From positions 16,105,869-16,169,868 of the forward strand of contig NC_088711.1 in the NCBI RefSeq assembly GCF_963576615.1: 64,000 nucleotides of DNA, read 5' to 3'. Source of the DNA: Watersipora subatra. Lineage: Eukaryota; Bryozoa; Gymnolaemata; Cheilostomatida; Watersiporidae. Under the pieces are notes generated by a model, which searched no databases, was not told where the DNA came from, and saw only the letters and a list, made by a program, of their open reading frames with translations. This document shows, piece by piece, positions 35,358 through 46,701 of the stretch. The position numbers and the translations under genes were made by a program. The stretch's first letter is position 1. Each line of letters starts with the position of its first letter.

Positions 35358-38300
35358 GCAGTTTGCGACAATTACAATTAACTTAGCTTACTGTCTGGTG
35401 TTAAAAAACAACTGTAGAGTCATATTAATAAACCAATGGTAAGTTTATGCTACTACATTCTTCAATAGGTATTATCAAAAGCAGAAGGCAGGTGAACTTC
35501 CTCTGGTGGTGCTACACTGGGCAGAGGTGCTAACTCACCTCACCTATGTAACCCAACAAATTGTAACAATTGTATGCCAATTATGAACAAGTTGTGGACT
35601 TGCCAGACATCTGAAAATCTAAATTTTTTTGACGCTTTTTCCTTTAGATAGCATATATTTTCTAACAATTATGATACTAGATTGCAACATTGCGAATAAT
35701 ACCAATCTTCATGCTTATTGAAAAATATCTCTATTCACCATTAATTTGAGCACTTGATAAAAGCAAACAATCTGTCAGCTAATGAGTGGGCTGAGATAAC
35801 ATTACTAAACACAACTGATTACAATCACATAGGAACTTAATAACGTCACTTGACTACCTATCAATCACCAAGCAAAAAGCACATACCTGCTTTATTGACA
35901 GAGATTCTAGTAATGATTTAGTGGTTATCTCACATGATAAAAAATCAAAAAGCTATCTAGGCATGTTTGCGATAAGCAGTGTGACATCAAAGTCGGCAGA
36001 CTACTGTGAACCAAGCAACACTAATCTATCTTATTAATTTCAAACAGCAGACCATTTGAGTGGATTTTAAATGTCTAGAATGTATCATTCATCAGAGTAC
36101 AGTAACAGATTTTTATAATGACTCGGTATTTTAGGGCACTCTTTTCATGTGGTTAAGTCTTATTAATAAAATTGCTCTTGATAATCGAATAAAAAAATCA
36201 GGCAAATAATGCTACCCCAATGCTGAATACCTACAGCAAGTTTTTTTTTGACAGTATCTTCATAACCAAATGTCATCTTTACACACTCTTTTTTAACAGT
36301 ATCAAGTTTTTTGGCTACAAAACAGCAACAAAATTTTTGGCAATAATTTCTGAATGCCTATGGTGTGTATATAAACACACTTAGTATACTTTGTGTTTGA
36401 GTTCTGCATTAAAGTTTCATTTTCTAATTTTCAAAGAACCTAAATAACAAAAGCAAAATTGCAAACACTTTCAGTGTGTTGTATGCTTTCTTGTTGAGTT
36501 ACTGTTCATTTTAATGATCGTGTTCAGTAAATAGAATAACGACTGAATAGGTTTATTTGCACAAGCATGATATATCAAATAGTGAACATGCTCGAATTTT
36601 AAATGAAAAAGCAAGTTTTTTCAATACCTTAAAAACTGGTATCTTCTACAAAACAACATTTTGCATAATGGTAGAATGCACCAGACTTATAAAAGCACAA
36701 ACTGGCGCACTTCCATGTAACAACACGATAAATAACTGAAGGCTTTGTTATTATTCAGTAATTTTTTATTTCTTTAATAAGTCACATATTAATTATTTAA
36801 ACAGCATACATAAAAAGAGCCAGAGATGGTAGTTTCAAACCACTACAAACCAGGCAGACTGCCACAGATCAACTTAGTAACAAACAAAAAGCTGTATTAC
36901 CACATATATTTTCATAGCAAATGAGCTCTATACAGCAAAAATTAGACTTGCAAATGTATATTGGCATATTTTGGTTCATAGATACAACTGCACTAACAGG
37001 CACAGTTGTGGTAAATTGCAAAGTCTGTGCAAATTGTACAAACCGTGCTAACGATATTCGGCCTTTTAGGCACCTTTTATTGCATTTATTATTGGCCTAT
37101 CAGTAATTAGGTTAATTATACTAAAACTTTAAATTACTAATGATAAATATCCAAAAAATATATTGTTAAAAAGTAGGAACATGTTTAACCATGCTAAGAT
37201 ACATTACCTCCAAACACGTTTCCTTTTTAATTAGAGCTGCTCTCAGCTGCAAGAGTAGTTTTAACCACCAGAGGTACAATCTAACTACTCTCAATGGTCA
37301 TCTTGAAAATGGTCAGCTGTGTCAAACAATGTTAAGCACTGATGTACGAGCCACAACAACATGAACTATGTATGGAAAATAGTAACAAAAATAGGGTTGA
37401 CAAAATAATTAGTTATTAGTAGACGGTTTCCGCATCCGGAAAACTTCAATACACCATGAAACTTTAATAAAATAATTTTGCTATCAATATGTTAAACAAT
37501 TTTTAAAACTGATTTATTTAACTATTTTTCTTGTTACTAATAATTTAATTTAACAGAAACTGTACAATAAAAATTTATGTTTGTTTTTAAGAGATCTGTA
37601 CTAAGAACGTTAACAAAATGTGGAGTTGTTTTCTTTATACAATTAATTAGACTTGGTAACCTACTTCATGAATAAATTTTATAATTGTTATATTAAAGTG
37701 ATCACCGCAAGGTGAAGGTCGATTTGACATGCGGTGTAGGTTGCGTGGTGCGTCTTTAGTACGTACCTATATATTGAATCACTGTATATAAGCTGGGCTA
37801 AAAAGATATACGCACGTTTATTTCGAAAAAGCATCTTCCTTTCTATATTAAGTCTACCACCCTCTTACAGTCTGGGTAAATATCTCATGTCTTGTGACAT
37901 CTGCTTAAGGACATGCTGGTTGCGGACCAAACTTGCCCTTATCTCAGTCATTCTACTTTCATTGTTATAGCTTAGCACTGTTTTTCAAGCTATAATAATT
38001 TGTGTCACCATCTCTTGCTGAGACCAAAAGATCATATTTTAAACAAAAGACTGTCTAGAACTTTTGTCATACAATGTAAGTGTCGGAGTTTTACATGTAT
38101 CTCGTAGTTTATTTGAGTAACAAGTGATCTAACAATTACAGTAGTAAGACACTAAATTAGTAAGGATGATGAAATACAAGATTGACCAATTAGCATTAGG
38201 TGATTAATATTGTCCCTAGACATGATAAGCCAATAATACAGGCAAGGTTATGATGAAACTTCGTAATTTAAGACCACAAATGGGTCTATCCATAAATAAA

Positions 38301-39136
38301 TGGATTTTTTGGCAAAATTTCAAAACAGTAATTTCATTAAAATAATGCTTCACATATGAAGTATACATACCAAACCCTAAAATAGAAAATAATTGTGGGG
38401 GTAGTGCTCCTCTATCATGTTTTAATAGTTGGCTAAAGTTAGTGTATACGCACAAAATACTTTATGTCCATAATGACAAGATAGAGATGCTTGTACATGG
38501 TATACATATTACTCTGAACACAAATATCTAATTGTAATGGATTTCACAATGGCTTTGCTGCCCGTTAATCCATAAATTGGTATTGCATGCACTGATTTAT
38601 TGGTGCGGTGCTCTTTTATAATTAGGCTTGTTTTGAGTAACAATGTTGACAGGAGACATCAATAAGTTTCTACTACACTTGTATTACTAGTTCAAAATTA
38701 GTAGTAATTTGTTTTTAACGCTAACTTTATACGCTGTACCTTTAACTAATTTCAGTTTTGCTCAAAGTTGCACATATTTCCAAAATTTGCGTCACCGCTG
38801 TTACACTGTCACCATTGTTACACCCCTCAACTCATCTAACTATAGGATTAATTTGAGTGAATTTCACAATTAACAGTAATTTGTGGTGTTGTTGATGTCC
38901 TCATGTATGAGTTACTCATTATATTGTAAATTTAAGCCATTGTGGGAACTTACCAAGCTTCTTCTAGCAAGTTAGCAAACGGTTGCTACCTTACAAATGT
39001 ATTACTAAGACTTGTGACTCCGATACTGAGAATTGTTCCAAATTTAATCAAATCTGCTCATGGGAGTAACTTGTAACAAGTGCTTGAAAAAGAATATTGT
39101 TAGGTGGAAAGTCTGCTGGTCATTTCTGTTTTCAAC

Positions 39137-40026
39137 ATGGGTAAGACAACATCTGCAGAGCGGATGCGTAAATATCGTAAAAAATATGTCAATATTCAAA
39201 ACAATAGACTCAATATTTGACTGCCCAAACTAGTCAGAATCAAAAGAGTGGAACAAAATAAAAGAGCTCAACTTACAGAATGTCATTCGGAGGAAACTTG
39301 AGAAAAAGCAAGAATTAGAGTTGAGCAATACAGAGATCGGGAACAAACTTTTGAAAGTAAAATTACCAGGTATGTACATTCATTTTTTTTTCAAAAAACT
39401 TAATGCTTTACTGCATATGCGTACATTATGGATGTTTTAAGTTAATGTTTCAAGTATTTTGTAAAAAAAATGTTATTAAAGTTTATATTCATTTTTTGTA
39501 GCAACCACTTCTCAATTTGGCAACCCACAATCTGAAAATAAAGCTGTAAAAAGATTGATCAAGCACTTCCAAACAGCCCAAGCAAAGATCGTCAGACCGT
39601 CCATAAACTGGCAATGACAGTTGGACTATCATTGCCGGAAGATGGCAATAGAGATGAGAAAAGATAAAATAAAACAAAGAAATAGAAAAGTAAAAGTATA
39701 CCATTGGAAAGTTTTAACTTTTACATAGATCCTGATGACTATGCAATTAGTGATCCAGAAAGTGAGTGCGATTCCGAACCCATCAAACAACTAGCAAGCA
39801 CATTGAAAGAAGATGATTTTGTGTTAACATTGCTGCTTGGAAAAAAAACTTCTAGGCATTATGTAGGAGTGGTAAACAGTGTAGATGCCCTCAAAGCTAA
39901 AGTGCAGTTTTTTTAAAGAGTGAAGCCAAAAAACACTTCAGTTGTTAATACAAAAAATATAGCATGGGTGGAATTTGATCAAATAGCTAAGTCACTGTCT
40001 AGTCCTACTCTTTCTAAAAGAGGTCA
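39137..40026 (+). pseudogene. Decayed gene of an unrecognised family (AERxRKYR type)
   Basis: ATG at 39137 starts MGKTTSAERMRKYRKKYVNI; after a stop and a frame change come KRAQLTECHSEET, a TGA, and EKARIRVEQYRDREQ, then a good donor GTATGT. After TTTTTTGTAG at about 39491-39500 a second exon gives KALPNSPSKDRQTVHKLAMT then VGLSLPEDGN across a frame shift, and 39704-40026 gives an acidic segment and DDFVLTLLLGKKTSRHYVGV with further stops. I recall similar basic AERxRKYRE proteins of unknown function in invertebrate genomes, but cannot name the family. Stops and frame shifts in every part show it is dead. Confidence 0.55.
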
Positions 40027-40852
40027 GTAATGTTTTACAAAAGATTTAGAGCATGCAGAATTTAAAACACTTTGTTAGTACATTCTCATAATTACATGAT
40101 CAATATTCATTTCTTCATCTTACGTTCTTTAAGCTTAATCATGTTTGTCATGTATTATAACTATTATATTATTATACTGCTATAATATTATCATATTATT
40201 GTTTTTCATACTTTGAAACCAATAAAAAACATTTCAAGTTAAGGCTTGTCTATATATATTGTAATCATTAGCTTCAATACCATTATTGATCTCATTACAA
40301 TGAATTTAAATACTTGTAAGTTTACAAAATAAAAGAGGCTTAACAATGGTGACAATCGAATGTAACAGCTATGACATGTTTACAAGCATGTAGTTCACAA
40401 CTACCATCTAATATCTGGATAAATTTTAGTGCATATGTCAGCAAGCTTCTTTAAAATAAGACAAATAAGTTTTTATAATTGTGCTTCCCACCAAATCAGA
40501 ATTTTAAGGATAAGCAACTAGCTCTTCAAAATGCATATTTCTCTGATGTAACGCGAGTGACACACCAACTACAAAACTTCTCAGTAAAAATTCACTTTAG
40601 TGTGACATATTATACATCATTCGAAAGAGCTTGTTGAGCTCTAAGAGAATATCTGATTTAAAATCATCTTAAATGCAATACCAATATTTTATAATTAAAT
40701 TTCTGCTTTAATTGTAACAATGGTGATTATGGATAGACCCAAATATAAACCTTGTCTTTATGTCTATGACATCTCCTCTCCTTTACAACTAATAAACAAA
40801 CTAAACCAAAAAGTATTATCGTTTAAACATAACAAAAAAAAGCGTAAGTGTA

Positions 40853-41063
40853 TGTTAAATAAGTACACTCACCAATAGTTCCACAAGGGAAAAAGCCTCG
40901 TCTACAATTCGTCACATGCTTATATAGCTTCTGTAGTCATCCACATGGTTGACTCCTATAGGCCCACGTACTTGCGGTGCGACCTCTCAATACCGGATTG
41001 GCATACGTAACCTAAGTTCCTGCAATACGACCGGGCACGAGGCAGACACACGCATATACAACA
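40853..41063 (-). repeat. 3' LTR of the retrotransposon (211 bp)
   Basis: Starts TGTTAAATAAG and ends ACAACA on the plus strand; preceded by target duplication GTGTA. Lacks a 6-bp and a 4-bp block present in the other LTR. Confidence 0.95.
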
Positions 41064-41077
41064 TGCCCTTTCTTTTC
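41064..41077 (-). other. Polypurine tract
   Basis: Minus strand reads GAAAAGAAAGGGCA directly before the 3' LTR, the expected place and composition for the plus-strand primer of reverse transcription. Confidence 0.85.
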
Positions 41078-41339
41078 AAGTTGGTTAAACAGGCGTCACG
41101 TCAAACGCAACCAACAAGCACAAAAACCTGAACACGTTTAGGGAAGATTTTGCAAATCAAAGGAACATACCTTTTATTCGTGACTGTTCCTTTGGGAGGT
41201 ATTGGAACTTTTCCTTAAACATAAACTGGTTCTCCCGGTTCAGGAATCTTCACCGATACTATCGGCGTCCGTCAGGTCATCATTGGCGACCTCACTGAAA
41301 TTCATCATCACCTGGAAACCGGTACTTACGGTTCAGGAG

Positions 41340-42648
41340 TTAACCTCCTCCATCAACATCGGTGTCCATAATCGAATTTCCCTGATCCTCACTTGTAATG
41401 TCACTACCAGAACCTGTCAAATTAGCCTCGCCGAAGCTTGGCCCCTTAGGCAGTGCATGAAGCAAAGCCTCCATACTCTCACTTTCGTGAGAGTCTCTGT
41501 GAACTGGCACTATGTCCAGTTCACTACCACTGGCAGTCACAGGTATCTCCTGCTCCTGCGCAGTGTCCACCTCCGTCTCAATAACCTCTACCTGTATAGC
41601 CTCAACCTCATCGAACCAATCCTTATGTGCTTTAGGGTCCGAGTCATTGGTTTCATTGGCGTCACTGACGTTGCCATCAGTGCCACTCTCTGTCTTACTG
41701 CTTTCGAGAACCTCGGTTGCAGCAGCCCTACTAGTTGGCGCATCCTGACGCTTGCCCGTGTTGCCACTTGCACTCGCAGGTTTGCCTCTAGTGCTCTTAC
41801 CTTTGATCGCAGAGCCTGATACCTTCTGGGTAAGCTTTTGTAAGCTAGCCAAGGCATCGTACATCTGACGATCTGCCGCAACCTGTCGACGAAGGTCCTC
41901 TTCCTCCTCCTTTAGCTTAGCTATAGCTCTGTCGTAGGTAGCTAGGGCCTTCGTTTCCTCCTGTTGATGTCAGCCCGCTTGGCATCAACCTCTTCCTGGG
42001 ACTTAAAATCAGATCTTAAGTTATCCAGGAATGACTAAACCTTATCGACCATAGGTTGCCTTACCTTGGAATTACCTGCCGCAGCTGCGTAGCCGGTGCC
42101 ACGGTTGGCTACATTGGGCTTAGGGGCTGCCAAGGCCTCGTCAGAGCTGGTGTTGGCTCTCCCATCAGAGCTAATGCTGGTTTTCCTTTCCTTATGCAGT
42201 TTTCTTTCTTTCCGGGTGAAGGAGGCCCTCCAGATGGCCACTGAGTCATCAGGTATCCCACCTCGCCACAGTAACTGCAGACTGAAACCATGCACTCCTT
42301 CGACCAGTGCCCCTTACCACCACATTTCCTACAATAGTTGCTAGGGCAATCAATTGCATAGTGATCCCTGGAACAACCACAAAACCAGCAAAACAATCTA
42401 CCTTCCTTGCCATAGATCTGTCTGGCCTTTTCCTTAGACTTCTTAGTCTCCTTGCCGACTTGGTCGGTACTCCTAGCTGGTCGGCTTTTGTGGCCATCCG
42501 CCCCGTTCCGGTCTCCAGGCCGCTCCCCGTTTCTGGGTCCTCCTCCACCAGATGCAACAGACATCAGCACCGGTATATATAACTCAGTAAAGCATCTGAA
42601 ACCGTAATATACAAGTATAAACGTTATTGAACATAGTCGGGGTAACGA
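41340..42648 (-). pseudogene. Foreign CCHC zinc-knuckle, coiled-coil and acidic ORF segment inside the LTR element
   Basis: Read on the minus strand. From about 42560 a Gly/Arg-rich start (ASGGGGPRNGERPGDRNGAD) leads to a CCHC array: CWFCGCSRDHYAIDC, CRKCGGKGHWSKEC and a damaged third knuckle CSYCGEVGYL. After a frame break come EEVDAKRADINRR and a coiled-coil-like AIAKLKEEEEDLRRQVAADR, then MYDALASLQKLTQKV, a basic patch (KGKSTRGKPASASGNTGKR) and ~120 acidic residues ending IMDTDVDGGG with a stop at about 41340. It replaces the distal pol region. Such knuckle arrays are common in retroelement Gag and ORF1 proteins; the source is unknown. At least one stop and one frame shift interrupt it. 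Confidence 0.7.
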
Positions 42649-43041
42649 CTGCTTATTTAAATTGGTTAAATCCACACACATTCTGATTTTACCACCAGAT
42701 TTCGGAGCTATTGTTAGACCCGAACACCAATCAGTAGGTATTTCTACTTTTTTTATAACCTTATCAGTGAGCATTTTACCAAGCTCTCTCTTATCCTGAG
42801 ATCTTAACCCAGCTGCAATTGATTTTGGGGAATACAACCTGACGGGTTCCACCTCACCTCTCGAGGTGATGAAAAACATACCAGGCATAGTACCCAAGCC
42901 TTCAAACACTTTAGGAAATTTCTGAATAGGATCGAAATTATCCGTACACATACCATTAATGAGAGCGAGTAAATTAAGATTTTTAAGTTCTGTCATTCCT
43001 AAAAGGTTGCATCTAGAAACTTCCAACATATACAGGAGCAT
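42649..43041 (-). pseudogene. pol fragment: start of reverse transcriptase
   Basis: Encodes FPKVFEGLGTMPGMFF through ELGKMLTDKVIKKVEIPTDW, CSGLTIAPKSGGKIRMCVDL and TNLNKQ, which is the N-terminal RT block of Ty3/Gypsy elements. It stops before the catalytic YxDD region and continues in frame into the foreign segment. One frame shift separates it from the protease. Confidence 0.88.
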
Positions 43042-43237
43042 CAGTAGTACGATATGAGCTCTCTATATTTACTCTACCGAATCCAAGAACTTTTAGACTT
43101 GAGCCATCAGCACCACTAAGGTGTTGATCTGGCTCTTTCAAATTCAAACTGAGTTTACTTGATGTTTGAACAGTCAAAGTAGAAACATCAGCACCTGTAT
43201 CAAATGTGAAATCGACTTCACTACCATTTACCTTCAA
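43013..43237 (-). pseudogene. Retroviral-type aspartic protease of the LTR element
   Basis: KVNGSEVDFTFDTGADVSTL carries the catalytic DTG (43201-43193) and LKVLGFGRVNIES the later strand. Same frame as gag; separated from it by in-frame TAA (43348-43346) and TGA (43264-43262). Confidence 0.88.
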
Positions 43238-43264
43238 GGTCCTTACTATTTTATTATCTAGTCA

Positions 43265-44470
43265 TTTAGGACCTGCAGATGAAAACCTTACACTTCTTCT
43301 TGGGAAGTAAGAACGTGTACTATGGCTATCTCTTTTATCAGGGCTTTAGCCCCTATTCCGATCACATTCCCTGCTACTACTTCTGTTGTAGCGGTGTCTA
43401 TATTCACTTTTCCGAGTATTCTCGACACCATCTTTCTTACAGTCAATACTAGTATGACCTTTCCTATTGCATACAAAACATCTAGCTGCAGGGCAACTAC
43501 GTAGCCTATGATCTCTACTACCACAGTTGTAACATTCATCATCACTCTTAGGTGAGTGTCCATCCTTAGACTTAACGCGCCAATTGCGGTCATACCTATC
43601 AACGCTAGAATTTCTTGAAGACCTGCTAGAGTCTCTATACCTGCTCCTACGATCATATTTAGGAGATTCGTAACCTGAATTTCTACTTCATTTTCTAGAG
43701 TATTTATTCTTGAACCTTTCATCATAATAACTTTTACGTTGCCTTTGTGAAATTCTGTTATTTTCACCATTTTCGCAAGCACTTGAATCAGAACTTGAAT
43801 AACGACTGGCTCCTCTTACTTTAAATTTATTTCTAAGATCTCTTGTCGAAATTTCCGAAACACTAAGTTCGCTAGTTTTACATCTAGCACCTTCTAATAT
43901 GGCATCAGATTCTCGCGCAAGTTTTCTGACCGTCAAAGTATCCGTTAGAATTTTGCAATTCAACTCCGTTTGTTGCATTAATTGCCTACGTAAAGAACCT
44001 TCTCGCAAGCCATTAACAGCTATTGCAAGAGCAAATTCTTTCCTTACATCCTCATTACCTCCAAAATTAACGTTTCTACTGAGTTTTTCAACTCGTAGTA
44101 AATAATCACTTTCCTTTTCACAAGCCGTTTGTGAAACAGTAACAAAATTCATCGTTTTAACGTAAACCGTTTCATCAGTACCATAAATAGTAACTAAATG
44201 AGCCATTGCCTCATCGTAAGTAGAATTTTCACCCAACATACGAAAACCAACAGATCTTAAAGCATCTCTACCATCACTATCTATTGCGTGTAATAACGCA
44301 AGAAGTTTCGTACGACCACTAAATTTATGGTTGCCGTCTTCATCCTTGCCCAATCTCATACTAACCATTTCTCCGACAATTTGAAAACTATCAAACCATC
44401 TTTTCCATGAACCATTAACGTCACCACTATCCAATTTTAACGAAGGAAACTCATTAAAATTAAACGCCAT
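43265..44470 (-). pseudogene. gag of the LTR element, with in-frame stops
   Basis: Likely start ATG at 44470-44468 (MAFNFNEFPSLKLDSGDVNG); capsid-type region WKRWFDSFQIVGEM...FALAIAVNGLREGSLRRQL, then an Arg/Ser-rich region. An in-frame TGA at 43690-43688 precedes the nucleocapsid part, which continues in the same frame: CYNCGSRDHRLRSC and CFVCNRKGHTSIDC, two CCHC zinc knuckles. An open frame extends upstream to 44554 but that part is leader sequence. Confidence 0.88.
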
Positions 44471-44524
44471 AATTGACGCGTAGCACAACACGAACACTAC
44501 ACAAATGTTAAAAGCACCACCAAG

Positions 44525-44694
44525 TTTCACTGAGCACGACTGCACCGTAAACACTATATTTCACTGAGCACCACTGCACCGTAAACACTATATTTCACTG
44601 AGCACCACAACTCTGTTAATACTGAATTTCACTGAACACCACTACACCGTAAACACTAAATTTCACTGAGCACCACAACACTGTAAACACTGAA
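44525..44694. repeat. 34-bp tandem repeat in the LTR-element leader, 5 copies
   Basis: TTTCACTGAGCAC begins at 44525, 44559, 44593, 44627 and 44661 on the plus strand. It lies between the primer-binding site and gag. Confidence 0.93.
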
Positions 44695-44799
44695 AGCACG
44701 GAAACCACACACGAAACACTTACCACGAGGTATCGAACCTGTAAAACACTGAGCACAAGTATCATAGCACAAATCACTTTTAACAACCACGCAACGGCG

Positions 44800-44817
44800 A
44801 TCCTGCTGACTGCGCCA
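44800..44817 (-). other. Primer-binding site, tRNA-Ser-like
   Basis: Minus strand TGGCGCAGTCAGCAGGAT directly follows the 5' LTR. Its reverse complement ends CTGACTGCGCCA, resembling the acceptor/T-arm end of animal tRNA-Ser plus CCA, with about one mismatch to the sequence I recall. Confidence 0.7.
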
Positions 44818-45038
44818 TGTTTAATAAGTACACTCACCAATAGTTCCACAAGGGAAAAAGCCTCGTCTGCAATTCGTCACATGCTTACATGTATATAGCT
44901 TCCGTAGTCATCCACATGGTTGACTCCTATAGGCCCACGTACTTGCGGTGCGATCTCTCAATACCGGACTGGCATACGTAACCTAAGTTCCTGCAATACG
45001 ACCGGGCATGAGGCAGACACACGCATATACGTACAACA
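44818..45038 (-). repeat. 5' LTR of the retrotransposon (221 bp)
   Basis: TGTTTAATAAG...ACAACA on the plus strand, followed by target duplication GTGTA at 45039-45043. Confidence 0.95.
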
Positions 45039-45261
45039 GTGTACACCCTCGGTGTATTGGTTATAAAATAATAGTTAACCAAGAATATGAACATTCGCAT
45101 CTGTGGCCTCCCTACATAGCATAATCGGACATCCACAATGATTTGCGTGTAACCCTTTTCGATTTACGAACGCTAGTCACCGGATCAAGGTTCGGAGTCG
45201 GCAACCCGGCACTCACCTCCACGTGCATCGCTCTAAAATATTCCTTAAATCATTTGTATAC

Positions 45262-45457
45262 CTGATCCAGCCTTCTCTACTACAGCTGTAAGGTAATCTC
45301 TCCCTCCTCTCTCAGTTGACAAAGCTAACATACTAGTCTTAAGCAGCTCAAACTCATCACATGCTAATCTTTCATCATACATAGTAGCAATAAAAAGTTT
45401 ATCAAAAGCCAGGTGACTGCCACATTCTTTGTGTTTATCATTCAAATTAACAAAAAC
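45262..45457 (-). CDS. Coding-like exon of unknown function
   Basis: Bordered by acceptor AAAG (45461-45458) and donor GTATAC after TCAG; 196 nt, phase 0 in, phase 1 out. Encodes VFVNLNDKHKECGSHLAFDK, LFIATMYDERLACDEFELLK and TSMLALSTERGGRDYLTAVV, a balanced, globular composition unlike the random frames around it. Not recognised. The LTR insertion begins 219 bp further along in its direction of transcription. Confidence 0.45.
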
Positions 45458-46179
45458 CTTTAAAAACAGCTTTTTTAGCTTTCAGTTTTTTTCTCTATAA
45501 AAAAATCATTGGATGCCGCACTTCGCCCTATTCCTGTTTGGCCGCCGAGAGTCTAGCTATAAGGTTGATTAAGGTGGCTCAATTTCCCATGTCACGATGA
45601 TTTCACCTTCTGATACTATACTGTGTTTCTCACCTAAAAACTTGCATGTTCATCTGAAATGGAATTGACACCTTTATAGCTGGTTGTTTATGCTTTATAT
45701 ATTTGCTTCAGATATGCTTCATATATGCTGCTTCAGAAGGTATTTTCTCACCAATGGGACAATTGTAGTTATCTTTTAAAAATTTTAAGCTCAATGTCTG
45801 CTTTTGATTTTGCTTGTGTTGTTTAGCAGATTTAGTTGTTATTGCAATTACTCTTTGTTGTTTTAACATGGAATATCAAAATGGTTTTGCTATAAAAGCC
45901 AGACATATTTGTTGCGCAAATATTTGTTCCTTTAAATATTTGCAAATGGATGGATTGTTTGCCATCATTGTTTGCCACCATTGTTTGTTACCATCAGGAT
46001 GGTAATATTTGCAAATATTTGATCATGCAGATCCTTCAATGCTAGTAAACCTAAACATAGATAAACAATACAACACAGTTTCTATTACATAACAAGCTTT
46101 TTAACGCTGTATTACCAAATTGTGAAATAGTTTCTTCACTTTTTTATACATTGTGTAATATAAAACATTTCATACTTGT
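45458..46179. other. Non-coding stretch between the two unknown exons
   Basis: Contains repeated words AAATATTTGCAAAT and GTTTGCCACCATTG/GTTTGCCATCATTG around 45910-46020. Nothing else recognised. Confidence 0.4.
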
Positions 46180-46333
46180 GATTTGGATCGTAAGACAGAT
46201 CTTCACAGCTAGGTTTAATGAACTTTCTGAATACTATGAGATTGTTTTTAGTTAGCATTGTTTCATAAAATACCTGCACTATCCAAGGCTGCGCTAACCC
46301 TCTTTCGGGATTTTTCTCTTTGTACATTTTGTT
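46180..46333 (-). CDS. Coding-like exon of unknown function, divergent from RRP9
   Basis: Minus-strand frame NKMYKEKNPERGLAQPWIVQ, VFYETMLTKNNLIVFRKFIK, PSCEDLSYDPNHK, with an AG (TTTAGTAG) upstream and possible donors after GTGCAG (GTATTT) or CACAA (GTATGA). Composition looks coding. It may belong with 45262-45457 to a gene facing away from RRP9, with the ATG at 46327-46325 as start. Borders are uncertain. Confidence 0.35.
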
Positions 46334-46647
46334 CTACTAAAAAGGTATTGAGTTACCGATGTGGTATGTTGGAATGTCTACATGTGTAGTAGAGTAACTT
46401 GTGCGCATATTTATAGCAAATACATGTGATATATGTGCAAACTATATGCTTGTAACTATAGCAAAGTCATGTGATGTTATTCTTATTGTCCGAGTAAGAT
46501 GTTTTAGTATGATAATGTGAAAATTTGTGGCTAAAATATGCATTATTACATGAGTGCAAATGAAAAGAAAAAGCTTAGGACTTCTAATCTAATAGGAATT
46601 ATATTTGCAGAGTTTATGGTTTGTGATTGGACATATAAGAGTTCACA
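46334..46647. promoter_or_regulatory. Candidate promoter/5' region of RRP9
   Basis: About 310 bp upstream of the RRP9 start, shared with the divergent coding-like frame at 46180-46333. No specific motif identified; called from position only. Confidence 0.3.
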
Positions 46648-46701
46648 ATGCCGTTCTTTATAAAGAAAGGTGGCAAGAGAACAGTTAATCAAAAATCTAA
46701 G
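46648..46701 (+). CDS. RRP9: RRP9 exon 1 with start codon
   Basis: ATG at 46648 (context CACAATGC) opens MPFFIKKGGKRTVNQKSK. Donor is GTCGGT after AAG, a weak site; phase 0 joins exon 2 (VRGRSK). Confidence 0.75.

Larger units (their letters stand above)
28599..39136. other. Gene-poor intergenic region with dispersed repeats
   Basis: About 10.5 kb upstream of PAK. Holds a 60-bp palindrome (29056-29115), MITE C (30098-30485), a tRNA-like repeat (33825-33960), a single TTAACTCTTTCGCTACC end near 33255 and MITE D (34843-35357). Open frames are short, unlike known proteins and without paired splice sites; no gene is called. Confidence 0.55.
40853..45038 (-). mobile_element. LTR retrotransposon, Ty3/Gypsy-type, internally rearranged
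   Basis: Two direct LTRs (40853-41063 and 44818-45038), each TG...CA, are flanked by a perfect 5-bp target duplication GTGTA (40848-40852 and 45039-45043). In minus orientation: 5' LTR, primer-binding site, 34-bp leader repeats, gag with two CCHC knuckles, protease, beginning of RT, then a foreign CCHC/coiled-coil segment, polypurine tract and 3' LTR. By eye the LTRs differ by 6 substitutions plus 6-bp and 4-bp indels over 211 aligned positions (about 3 percent), so the insertion is not very recent. RT beyond the first conserved block, RNase H and integrase are absent, so the copy cannot move by itself. Gag-PR-RT order and the RT block CVDLTNLN support Ty3/Gypsy. Confidence 0.93.

Noticed and set aside
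41202-41819. 205-codon plus-strand frame inside the LTR element
   Set aside because: Antisense to the acidic ORF, no recognisable protein features.
42109-43041. One 310-codon minus-strand frame as a single real gene
   Set aside because: It joins an RT fragment to the captured CCHC segment inside an LTR element; upstream parts carry stops and a frame shift, so it is described as pieces of a mobile element.
43288-43782. 164-codon minus-strand frame across gag
   Set aside because: It is in another frame; the gag frame reads through the same DNA with two CCHC knuckles.
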